This document shows positions 1-5,113 of a stretch of DNA of 5,695 bases, one piece after another. Origin of the DNA: Burkholderiales bacterium (GTDB lineage: Bacteria > Pseudomonadota > Gammaproteobacteria > Burkholderiales > SG8-39). Position 1 is the stretch's first letter, and the number at the start of each line of letters is the position of its first letter. A program made the position numbers and the translations under genes. The notes beneath the pieces were generated by a model, which was given only the letters and a program-made list of their open reading frames with translations, was not told the DNA's origin and made no database searches. The stretch covers positions 1-5,695 of the forward strand of contig DAIDTN010000158.1 of assembly GCA_027457185.1 (NCBI GenBank), in the 5' to 3' direction.

Positions 1-219
1 GCTGGCGGTGGTGGTCGACGACGCCGAACAGAAGATTACCGACGTGGTGCGCGGCGCCGATCTGCTCGATTCGACGCCGCGGGCAGGTGCAGGTAGCGCG
101 GCGCGGGCAGGCCGAGCCGGCGCTGCAGGTAAATCTGCCGCGGCGTCGAATCGAGCAGATCGGCGCCGCGCACCACGTCGGTAATCTTCTGTTCGGCGTC
201 GTCGACCACCACCGCCAGC
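1..219. repeat. Perfect 82-bp inverted repeat, likely contig-end fold-back artefact
   Basis: Bases 1-82 are the exact reverse complement of 138-219 (base n pairs with base 220-n), separated by a 55-bp spacer at 83-137. Pairing stops abruptly at 83/137. The right arm lies in frame inside gluQ on the minus strand, and the left arm is the same gluQ segment read the other way, encoding for example DAEQKITDVV on the plus strand. A long perfect repeat of unique coding sequence, beginning exactly at the window edge and breaking a conserved gene, is typical of a fold-back chimera from amplification, library preparation or assembly. A real inverted duplication cannot be excluded. The left arm should not be read as genomic sequence without checking. 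Confidence 0.93.
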
Positions 220-752
220 TGGTAGGCATAGAGCCCGTCGGCGCGCCGCAGAACGAAGTCGCCGACTTCGGCGGCGAGATCCTGGTTCAGATTTCCCTGA
301 ACGAGGTCTTCGAAATCGATCCGCTCGTGGTCCACGCATACACGAATTGCGCGAGCTTGCTTTCCTGGTGCAAGGCCATTGCGGCAGGTGCCGGGGTAGA
401 TCAGCGCGCCGTCGGGACCGAGGCCCGAATCCGCGATTTCGCGCCTGGAACAGCCGCAGGCATAGACCAGGCCTTGCGCTTCGAGGTGCGCCAGCGCCGC
501 GCGATAGGCTACGCTGCGCCGGCTCTGGTACACGATGTCGCCGTCCCATGCCATGCCGCAGGCTTCGAGCGTGCGCAGGATCGCATCCGCCGCGCCGGGC
601 TGCGCGCGCGGCGTATCCAGGTCTTCCATGCGCAACAGCCATGCGCCGCCGCGGCTTTTCGCCTCGAGATAGCTGCCCACCGCCGCGACCAGCGAGCCGA
701 AGTGCAGCGGCCCGGTAGGCGAGGGGGCGAAGCGGCCGCGGTATTTCTCCAT
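81..752 (-). CDS. gluQ: Glutamyl-Q tRNA(Asp) synthetase, 3'-truncated
   Basis: GluQ-RS is a paralogue of the glutamyl-tRNA synthetase catalytic domain. It attaches glutamate to the queuosine base at the wobble position of tRNA(Asp), in the cytoplasm. About 224 genuine residues are visible. The N-terminus carries RFAPSPTGPLHFGSL, the class I HIGH-type motif (H17-F-G), followed by LLRMEDLDTPR near residues 39-49. A zinc site of the GluQ-RS type is seen as C99, C101, Y119 and C123. DVVRGADLLDSTPRQ (about 192-206) is the usual family segment. The reading is sound up to LHLP; beyond this it enters the inverted repeat and the encoded peptide becomes nonsense. The C-terminal part with the KLSK-type ATP-binding motif, expected soon after this point, is therefore missing; the family is usually about 290-300 residues. 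The ATG at 752 puts MEKYRGRFAPSP at the N-terminus, as expected, although its ribosome-binding site is weak. The truncation is probably technical, not a real pseudogene. Confidence 0.93.
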
Positions 753-808
753 GGGGAGATTGTAAGCAACAATTGATTGGGAAAGTCTGAAGCGCGATTT
801 TCGGCTGC

Positions 809-836
809 TTGAGCCGCCTTGGTGAAAAGTGATAAA
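809..836 (+). promoter_or_regulatory. Candidate sigma70 promoter of the toxin-antitoxin operon
   Basis: A -35-like TTGAGC at 809-814 (4 of 6 matches to TTGACA) and a -10-like GATAAA at 831-836 (4 of 6 matches to TATAAT) are separated by 16 bp. The -10 abuts the palindrome at 836-852, so a protein bound there would block transcription. The placement suits an autoregulated antitoxin gene. Match quality is modest. The rest of 753-808 shows no other clear signal, and the gluQ promoter on the minus strand was not resolved. Confidence 0.4.
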
Positions 837-852
837 GTAAGGAATCCTTACT
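836..852. promoter_or_regulatory. Palindromic operator candidate upstream of the antitoxin gene
   Basis: AGTAAGGAATCCTTACT is a perfect inverted repeat with 8-bp arms and one central base. It overlaps the end of the candidate -10 and ends 20 bp before the antitoxin ATG. AbrB/MazE-type antitoxins bind DNA as dimers and usually repress their own operon, so this is the natural binding site. The palindrome is seen directly; its use as operator is inferred. Confidence 0.6.
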
Positions 853-872
853 ATGCTCGAACGGAGTAAACC

Positions 873-1112
873 ATGCTCGCGAAAATGACCGCCAAGAATC
901 AGCTCACCCTGCCCAAGAGCGTAACCAGCGCCGTCGGGCCGACGGAGTATTTCGACGTCAGGGCCAAGGATGGTCAGATTATTCTGACGCCGGTGCGCAT
1001 CCAGCGCGCCGACGCGGTGCGCGCCAAGCTGGCGGAACTCGATCTGAACCAGCAGGACATCGCCGCCGCCATTGCGTGGGCGAGAAAGCCTGCTCGCAAA
1101 ACCAGAAAATGA
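873..1112 (+). CDS. AbrB/MazE-type antitoxin (SpoVT-AbrB domain)
   Basis: This 79-residue protein looks like the antitoxin of a type II toxin-antitoxin pair, binding the toxin and repressing its own operon. The first 45 or so residues have the swapped-hairpin AbrB pattern: MLAKMTAKNQLTLPKSV, then a turn, then YFDVRAKDGQIILTPVR. The short C-terminal part (about 46-79) is helix-prone and ends in a very basic tail, ARKPARKTRK; in such pairs this region normally contacts the toxin. The ATG at 873 has a CGGAG ribosome-binding site 6 bp upstream (862-866). A second ATG at 885 would remove part of the first strand and is less likely. The stop codon overlaps the start of the PIN toxin (ATGA), so the two are probably translationally coupled. 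Family assignment is firm; function is inferred from domain and neighbour. Confidence 0.85.
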   Translation: MLAKMTAKNQLTLPKSVTSAVGPTEYFDVRAKDGQIILTPVRIQRADAVRAKLAELDLNQQDIAAAIAWARKPARKTRK

Positions 1113-1537
1113 GTCGCGCGCCGCGCGTGGTGCTGGACACCAACATCGCGCTGTCCGCGCTGGTGTTCGCGCAGCGCCGCCTCGGCGCGCTGCGCGACGC
1201 CTGGCAGAGTGCCCGCTGCCGGCCGCTGCTGTCCCAGGCGACTGCTGCGGAATTGGTGCGCACGCTGGCCTATCCGAAGTTTCGGCTTTCCGCCGAGGCG
1301 CAACAAGAACTGCTCGCCGACTATCTGCCGTACTGCAGCATCGTACCCATGCCGGCTCGTCCGCCCAGGACCCCGCCATGCCGCGATCCTTTCGACGTGC
1401 CGTTCATGCAGCTCGCCGTCGCCGGCAAGGCCGATTTTCTGGTGACCGGCGACCGTGATTTGCTGGCGCTCGCCGGCGAGTTCTCATGTCCGATTATTGT
1501 CGCCGATAAATTTCTAAGCGTGCTCACGCAAGTGTGA
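1109..1537 (+). CDS. PIN-domain toxin, putative endoribonuclease
   Basis: This 142-residue protein belongs to the PIN-domain toxin group of COG1569 type, which is commonly partnered with AbrB-type antitoxins. PIN toxins are metal-dependent RNases that act on RNA in the cytoplasm; the target here is unknown. Acidic active-site candidates are D10 in VVLDTNIALSAL, E48 in AAELVRTLAYPKF, D93 in CRDPFDVPFM (with D96 nearby) and D115/D117 in FLVTGDRDLLAL. These are the expected positions, so the domain appears intact. The start chosen is the ATG at 1109 overlapping the antitoxin stop, which gives an N-terminus reaching the first strand directly. An in-frame ATG at 1076 would add 11 residues but lies inside the antitoxin gene and has no better support. 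Length is normal for the family. A hairpin spans its stop codon. Confidence 0.87.
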   Translation: MSRAPRVVLDTNIALSALVFAQRRLGALRDAWQSARCRPLLSQATAAELVRTLAYPKFRLSAEAQQELLADYLPYCSIVPMPARPPRTPPCRDPFDVPFMQLAVAGKADFLVTGDRDLLALAGEFSCPIIVADKFLSVLTQV

Positions 1538-1550
1538 GCCCGTGAGCACG
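1519..1550 (+). terminator. Hairpin across the toxin stop codon, possible terminator
   Basis: CGTGCTCACG at 1519-1528 pairs perfectly with CGTGAGCACG at 1541-1550, leaving a 12-base loop that holds the toxin stop codon TGA (1535-1537). A competing stem is possible, because GCTCAC at 1522-1527 can also pair with GTGAGC at 1534-1539. There is no T-tract after the stem, so it is not a classical intrinsic terminator. It could still slow polymerase, protect the mRNA 3' end or be a regulatory fold. Confidence 0.4.
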
Positions 1551-1585
1551 AGATATATTGTATCTACGCTGTGCAATAGCGTGAC

Positions 1586-2422
1586 GTGAACACCCAACTC
1601 AAAATCAGACTGCGCAACTGGCTCAAACTCGCCGGCTGCGTCGCTTTGGGTTTCCCGGTGCTGATCTATTTATTCCAGGAGCGCCTGATCTTCTTTCCGC
1701 AGCCGCTCACCGAGGATCCTCTGAAAGCCAATACTGGCGCGGCGATCGAGGATGTGAGCCTGGTCACGGCGGACCAGGTAACGCTGCGCGGCTGGCTGGT
1801 GCAGGCGGCACAAACACAAACGCCTGCGCCTATCCTGATCTATTTCGGCGGCAACGCCGAGGAAGTGTCCTGGCTCGCTTCGACCGGAGGTCGATATGCC
1901 GGCTGGTCGCTGCTGCTCGTCAATTACCGCGGTTACGGCGGCAGCGAAGGCAAGCCGGGCGAGGCCGAATTGTTTGCCGATGCCGTGCACATTTACGACT
2001 ATGCCGCCAGCCGCGCGCGCGGCGGCCGCGTTGCGCTGATGGGTCGCAGCCTGGGCAGCGGCGTTGCCGTCTATCTCGCGGCGCAGCGGCCGGTGGCGGG
2101 AGTGATCCTGGTATCGCCTTACGACAGCATCGAGAGCGTGGCCAGGGGCATCTATCCGTATTTGCCGATCGGCCTGATGCTCAAACACCGCTTCGATTCG
2201 ATGTCGCGTGCGCCGGGCATCAAGGCGCCGCTCTTGTGCCTGGTCGCGAGCGACGACCGCGTCATTCCGCGGCCGCATTCCGAGCGCCTGTACGCGGCCT
2301 GGGGCGGGACCAAACAGTGGCGCGAAATAGGTCCGGCCGACCACGACAGCCTTGCCGGCGAGCCTGAACACTGGGGCGCGATCGCGTCGTTTCTGGCGCA
2401 TCTGGCCGATAAACACGTTTAG
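1586..2422 (+). CDS. Membrane-anchored alpha/beta hydrolase
   Basis: This 278-residue protein has the serine hydrolase fold of the COG1073/BEM46-like group; the substrate cannot be told from sequence. The N-terminus has a basic stretch, then a hydrophobic segment at about 14-30 and the LIFFPQP motif at 34-40 typical of this group, suggesting one membrane anchor. YFGGNAEEV near 86-94 forms the oxyanion-hole region, followed by NYRGYGGSEGKPGE at 113-126. The nucleophile is S155 in GRSLGSG, the acid is probably D224 in ASDDRVIP, and the base is H253 in PADHDSL, so the triad is complete. The GTG at 1586 is the most upstream start, since an in-frame TAG lies at 1577-1579. Its ribosome-binding site is poor. 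A later GTG at 1658 would delete most of the anchor. It lies 48 bp after the toxin gene and is probably independent of it. Confidence 0.87.
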   Translation: MNTQLKIRLRNWLKLAGCVALGFPVLIYLFQERLIFFPQPLTEDPLKANTGAAIEDVSLVTADQVTLRGWLVQAAQTQTPAPILIYFGGNAEEVSWLASTGGRYAGWSLLLVNYRGYGGSEGKPGEAELFADAVHIYDYAASRARGGRVALMGRSLGSGVAVYLAAQRPVAGVILVSPYDSIESVARGIYPYLPIGLMLKHRFDSMSRAPGIKAPLLCLVASDDRVIPRPHSERLYAAWGGTKQWREIGPADHDSLAGEPEHWGAIASFLAHLADKHV

Positions 2423-2447
2423 GCGCGCGCGGTCGCCTGCGCCGTCC

Positions 2448-2456
2448 TGATATAAT
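2448..2456 (+). promoter_or_regulatory. Extended -10 promoter of the thioredoxin gene
   Basis: TGATATAAT matches the extended -10 consensus TGnTATAAT exactly. No convincing -35 is found about 17 bp upstream, in GC-rich sequence, which is typical of promoters relying on the TG extension. The implied transcript would start near 2463, giving a very short leader of about 18 bases before the ATG at 2481. The ribosome-binding site GGAG at 2471-2474 lies inside this leader. Confidence 0.65.
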
Positions 2457-2480
2457 TTCACCATCTATCCGGAGAAACGC

Positions 2481-2849
2481 ATGGCAACCGTAGATCTCAC
2501 CAAGGAAAATTTCGAGCAGGTGGTAACCGGCAACGACGTGGTGATCGTCGACTTCTGGGCTCCCTGGTGCGCGCCCTGCCGCGCCTTTGCACCGACGTTC
2601 GAGCAGGCGTCCGAACAGCACGCCGACGTGGTATTTGCCAAGGTCAACACCGAGGAGGAGCAGGAAGTCGCGGGCGCGTTCAACATCCGCTCCATTCCGA
2701 CGCTGATGGTATTTCGCGAAAACGTGATCCTCTACGCCGAAGCGGGCTCGCTGCCGGCGCCGGCGCTGGAGCAGGTGATCACCCAGGCCAAGGGCATCGA
2801 CATGGCTGCCGTGCACCGCGAGATCGCCGAGCGCGGCGCCGAAGCCTAG
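2481..2849 (+). CDS. Thioredoxin-family protein with WCAPC active site
   Basis: This is a 122-residue cytoplasmic thioredoxin-fold protein with no signal peptide, expected to exchange thiols and disulfides on partner proteins. The fold is clear: VVIVDFWAPWCAPC places the redox cysteines at C30 and C33, FAKVNTEEE follows at 53-61, and the cis-proline is P73 in SIPTLMVF. The active site reads WCAPC instead of the usual WCGPC; changes between the two cysteines are known to tune redox potential in the family. The C-terminus (about 100-122) adds a charged helix, AAVHREIAERGAEA, not present in classical TrxA of about 108 residues. The sequence resembles the proteobacterial thioredoxin group with ANFEQ-like N-termini and this tail more than housekeeping TrxA, so no symbol is given. 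The start has GGAG 6 bp upstream and its own promoter. DUF1499 follows after 11 bp. Confidence 0.92.
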   Translation: MATVDLTKENFEQVVTGNDVVIVDFWAPWCAPCRAFAPTFEQASEQHADVVFAKVNTEEEQEVAGAFNIRSIPTLMVFRENVILYAEAGSLPAPALEQVITQAKGIDMAAVHREIAERGAEA

Positions 2850-2860
2850 TCGATTTTGCT

Positions 2861-3346
2861 TTGAAGAAACTGCTGCGCGTCGCAGCCGTAATTGTTGCGC
2901 TCATTGCGCTGACCATCGCGATCGGAGCACCCATGGGATTATTCAGCGGCACACGGCCGGACAACCTGGGTGTACGCGACGGGCGCCTGGCGCCGCCCAA
3001 GCCCACGCCCAATAACGTCAACAGCCAAACCGACAAGCGCGCCGATGCGGCGCATTACATCGAGCCACTGCGCTATAGCGGCGACGCGCGCAAGGCCTGG
3101 GCGGCCTTGCGCAAGGTCATCGATGGCATGCCGCGCGCCAAGGTGGTGACCGCAGAGCCCAACTATCTTTACGTCGAATTCACCAGCAAGCTGATGGGCT
3201 ATGTCGACGACACCGAATTTTACCTGGACGAGAAAGCCGGCGTGATCCAGGTGCGTTCGGCATCGCGTTTGGGGAGAAGCGATTTCGGCGTCAACCGCGA
3301 GCGCATCGAATCCATCCGCGCGCGGCTGGCGCAGGCGAAGCCCTAG
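2861..3346 (+). CDS. DUF1499 family protein, membrane-anchored
   Basis: A protein of about 161 residues carrying a DUF1499 domain, a family of unknown function. Residues 4-24 form a single hydrophobic helix after a basic start, MKKLLRVAAVIVALIALTIA, so it is either membrane-anchored or secreted with a signal sequence; no lipobox cysteine is present. A proline-rich linker (about 44-52) precedes the domain at about 66-156. Family hallmarks are the RYSGDARKAWAALRKVI helix, NYLYVEFTSKLMGYVDDTEF and VRSASRLGRSDFGVNRERIE. The start is inferred to be the TTG at 2861: it gives a normal K-K-hydrophobic N-terminus, lies 11 bp after the thioredoxin stop, and no ATG or GTG fits as well. The next ATG (2933) would lose the helix. 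No good ribosome-binding site is seen, so expression may depend on coupling to the thioredoxin gene. The gene ends 9 bp from the convergent LysR gene. Confidence 0.83.
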   Translation: MKKLLRVAAVIVALIALTIAIGAPMGLFSGTRPDNLGVRDGRLAPPKPTPNNVNSQTDKRADAAHYIEPLRYSGDARKAWAALRKVIDGMPRAKVVTAEPNYLYVEFTSKLMGYVDDTEFYLDEKAGVIQVRSASRLGRSDFGVNRERIESIRARLAQAKP

Positions 3347-3355
3347 CCGCGGCGC

Positions 3356-4261
3356 TCAATAGCGCAGCAGCGAAGCGCGCACTTCCTGCTGTTCCAGGCG
3401 CTTGAGAAACCAGCGCAGCGCCTTGCCTTTCTCCTGCGAGCGCCAGGCGTAGTAGAGATTGCCCACGGGGGTGACTTCCTCCACCGCTTTGACCACCAGG
3501 CGCTTGGCCTTGATCAGCGGCGCGGCGGCATGCGTGGGCAGATAGCCGCAGCCCAGACCCGCGGCTTGCGCCGCCACCTTGGACTGCAGGTCGGGGACGG
3601 CGAGCACGTCCTGACCGGTCAACAGTCCAATCGAGCGAGGCGGCAGGTTGCGCGAACTGTCGCCGATGGCGACGGCGCGGTGGGCGAGAATCTGTTCGTG
3701 CCTGAGCGGCTCGGGCAACGCAGCCAGGGGATGGCTAGGCGCGACGGCGAACACAAAATCCTTGTAGCCGAGCATGCGGATGGCATAGCCGCCTCCAGCC
3801 GGCACTTCACCCGATACGCCCAGGGCCAATTCCGCCCGCCCCGACACCAGCGCGTCCCAGGTGCCGGCGAGCACCTCGTGCGCGAGGCGTATGCGGGTAC
3901 CCGATTGTTCGGCGTAGAACTCCGCAATCAGCGGGAACAACTGAAGAGCAGGAATCATAATGTCGAGCGCGATGCGCAGCTCCGTTTCCCAGCCGGTGGC
4001 GATGCGCTTTACGCGGCATTCGAGTTCGCCGGCGGCACGCAGCAAAGCACGGCCTTCCTGCATCAATTCCTGTCCTGCGGGCGTCAGCCGGGCGCGGTGG
4101 CCGCTGCGATCGAACAGGGCGATGTCCAGATCCTGCTCCAGCTTCTGCACCGTATAGGTGAGGGCGGAGGGCACGCGGTGCAACTCGGACGCCGCCGCGG
4201 CAAAACTGCCCAAGCGCTCGATCGCGTCCATCACCTGCAGCGCGTCCAGGCTCAGTTTCAT
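3356..4261 (-). CDS. LysR-type transcriptional regulator, YhaJ-like
   Basis: A 301-residue regulator of normal LysR length. The winged helix-turn-helix is at about 5-62, with ERLGSFAAAASELHRVPSAL covering the helix-turn-helix and LEQDLDIALFDRSGHRARLT covering the wing. An effector-binding domain runs from about 93 to 295. It acts as a DNA-binding oligomer that changes promoter activity on binding a small ligand. It is divergent from the pirin-DoxX-quinone reductase operon and separated from it by 127 AT-rich bp with two matching palindromes, so it very likely controls that operon and itself. Overall appearance and neighbours resemble E. coli YhaJ, which responds to aromatic compounds and controls yhaK and yqjF; orthology is inferred, not proven. 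The ATG at 4261 gives a typical LysR N-terminus, MKLSLDALQVMDAI, though AGAAG sits immediately before it, which is unusually close for a ribosome-binding site. Confidence 0.92.
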   Translation of the reverse strand: MKLSLDALQVMDAIERLGSFAAAASELHRVPSALTYTVQKLEQDLDIALFDRSGHRARLTPAGQELMQEGRALLRAAGELECRVKRIATGWETELRIALDIMIPALQLFPLIAEFYAEQSGTRIRLAHEVLAGTWDALVSGRAELALGVSGEVPAGGGYAIRMLGYKDFVFAVAPSHPLAALPEPLRHEQILAHRAVAIGDSSRNLPPRSIGLLTGQDVLAVPDLQSKVAAQAAGLGCGYLPTHAAAPLIKAKRLVVKAVEEVTPVGNLYYAWRSQEKGKALRWFLKRLEQQEVRASLLRY

Positions 4262-4274
4262 CTTCTGGATTTAT

Positions 4275-4291
4275 ATTCAATTAAATTGAAT
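4275..4291. promoter_or_regulatory. LysR box 1, perfect palindrome
   Basis: ATTCAATTAAATTGAAT has 8-bp perfect arms around one base, centred at 4283. It fits the LysR T-N11-A rule (T4277, A4289) and has the form TTC-N9-GAA. If the pirin start of transcription is near 4348, its centre is at about -65, the classic LysR recognition position. It also overlaps the probable start region of the lysR transcript, which would explain self-repression. Confidence 0.7.
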
Positions 4292-4292
4292 G

Positions 4293-4323
4293 ATTATGTG
4301 AAAATTATCCGCTTTTATTTCAA
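4293..4323 (-). promoter_or_regulatory. Weak candidate promoter for the lysR gene
   Basis: Read on the minus strand, TTGAAA (4323-4318) resembles a -35 and CATAAT (4298-4293) a -10, each 5 of 6 matches. The spacer is 19 bp, longer than ideal. Transcription would begin near 4286, inside LysR box 1. The hexamers are good but the spacing makes this uncertain; a TATAAA closer to the gene (4275-4270) is an alternative. Confidence 0.35.
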
Positions 4324-4335
4324 TTAGAGCAATCC

Positions 4336-4341
4336 TATCAT
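4336..4341 (+). promoter_or_regulatory. Candidate -10 of the pirin operon
   Basis: TATCAT matches TATAAT in 5 of 6 positions. No good -35 lies 16-18 bp upstream, as expected for a promoter that needs a LysR activator. A half-copy of the LysR box, TTCAATTA at 4319-4326, repeats the left half of box 1 exactly 43 bp (about four helical turns) downstream of it and lies in the -35 region, where the activation site of LysR promoters is usually found. The transcription start is estimated at about 4348. Confidence 0.45.
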
Positions 4342-4350
4342 CTGCATTAC

Positions 4351-4371
4351 TAATTCAAAGTATCAGAATTA
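4351..4371. promoter_or_regulatory. Second LysR-like palindrome
   Basis: TAATTC at 4351-4356 and GAATTA at 4366-4371 are perfect inverted arms spaced by 9 bp, centred at 4361. The core is TTC-N9-GAA with T-N11-A (T4355, A4367), the same architecture as box 1 and 78 bp from it. It lies near or just downstream of the predicted transcription start and immediately before the pirin ribosome-binding site (AGGAGA, 4378-4383), so occupancy would be expected to interfere with expression. Confidence 0.5.
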
Positions 4372-4388
4372 ATCGACAGGAGATTGGC

Positions 4389-5087
4389 ATGCTACAAGTT
4401 CGCAAGAGCAAGGAGCGCGGCTATGCCGACCACGGCTGGCTGAGGTCCTTCCACACGTTTTCCTTCGCCGGTTATCACGACCCCGAGCCCATGGGATTCG
4501 GCAGCCTGCGCGTGATCAACGAGGACCGCGTGCTTCCGGGCAGCGGTTTCGGCACCCACGGCCACCGCGATATGGAAATCATCAGCTACGTACTCGAAGG
4601 CGCGCTGGCGCACGAAGACAACATGGGCAACGGCTCGAGCATCGTTCCCGGGGACGTCCAGCGCATGAGCGCGGGCAAGGGCGTGCTGCATTCGGAGTAC
4701 AACCATTCCAAGGACGGCGTGACGCACTTCCTGCAGATCTGGATCGAACCCAATGTGACCGGCATCCGGCCGAGCTACGAGCAGAAGCATTTCGATGCCG
4801 CATCCAAGCGCGGCCGCTTGCGCCTGATCGCCTCCGGCGACGCGCGCGAAGGTTCAGTGCTTATTCATCAGGATGCGAGCGTGTACGCAGCGCTGCTCGA
4901 CGGTGCCGAGCGCATCCGCCACACGCTGGCGCCCGCGCGCAAAGCGTATGTGCATGTGGCGCGCGGCAAGCTGACGGTGAACGGCCAGCCGCTGCAGGCG
5001 GGCGATGCGCTCAAGGCGGGCGGCGTGGCCGAGATCGTGTTGGAAAAAGGGGAACAGGCTGAAGTGATCCTGTTCGATTTGGCCTGA
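4389..5087 (+). CDS. Pirin-family bicupin, YhhW/YhaK-like
   Basis: A 232-residue cytoplasmic protein of two cupin domains, the usual length for the YhhW/YhaK pirin group. The N-terminal domain holds a complete metal site: H57 and H59 in GTHGHRDMEI, H101 and E103 in VLHSEYNHS. These fall at the same residue numbers as the metal ligands of E. coli YhhW, an iron-type pirin with quercetin 2,3-dioxygenase activity in vitro. The opening RGYADHGWLRSFHTFSFAGY is a family signature. The C-terminal cupin (about 140-232) keeps the fold but no metal ligands, also normal. The start has a strong AGGAGA at 4378-4383, 5 bp upstream. It is the first gene of an operon with DoxX and a quinone reductase, behind LysR boxes. 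A role in handling quinones, flavonoids or related electrophiles is inferred; the true substrate is unknown. Confidence 0.93.
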   Translation: MLQVRKSKERGYADHGWLRSFHTFSFAGYHDPEPMGFGSLRVINEDRVLPGSGFGTHGHRDMEIISYVLEGALAHEDNMGNGSSIVPGDVQRMSAGKGVLHSEYNHSKDGVTHFLQIWIEPNVTGIRPSYEQKHFDAASKRGRLRLIASGDAREGSVLIHQDASVYAALLDGAERIRHTLAPARKAYVHVARGKLTVNGQPLQAGDALKAGGVAEIVLEKGEQAEVILFDLA

Positions 5088-5113
5088 ACAACGATGGCGA
5101 AAGGAAACAACAC

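Noticed and set aside
87..776. Plus-strand open frame of 229 codons opposite gluQ
   Set aside because: Composition is that of an antisense shadow in GC-rich DNA; no recognisable family, and gluQ on the other strand is unmistakable.
36..1379. A minus-strand open frame of 447 codons running through gluQ
   Set aside because: Only 81-752 encodes GluQ-RS. The upstream part is an Arg/Ala-rich frame lying antisense to the toxin-antitoxin pair, and the downstream tail comes from the fold-back.
873..1537. Toxin-antitoxin pair considered as part of a mobile element or defence island
   Set aside because: No transposase, integrase, terminal repeats or attachment-site duplication are visible, and the flanks are ordinary housekeeping-type genes.
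1551..1565. AT-rich AGATA-N5-TATCT element as a promoter or operator for the hydrolase
   Set aside because: It contains a TATATT hexamer but has no -35 at a proper distance, and its arms are only 5 bp; too weak to annotate.
1759..1778. 7-bp perfect inverted repeat CCTGGTC/GACCAGG with 6-base loop
   Set aside because: It lies inside the hydrolase coding region, is short, and has no link to a regulatory position; expected by chance in GC-rich sequence.
2422..2444. GC-rich inverted repeat after the hydrolase stop codon
   Set aside because: Only about 5 bp of arms and no T-tract; not distinguishable from base composition.
1670..2464. Minus-strand open frame of 264 codons opposite the hydrolase
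   Set aside because: The plus strand encodes a hydrolase with a complete catalytic triad; the antisense frame shows no family features.
3352..3365. Small hairpin GCGCT-CAAT-AGCGC between the convergent DUF1499 and LysR genes
   Set aside because: A 5-bp stem with no T-tract on either strand is too weak to call a bidirectional terminator.
3530..4327. Plus-strand open frame of 265 codons opposite the LysR gene
   Set aside because: It is a GC-driven shadow of a clear LysR regulator with no recognisable domain.
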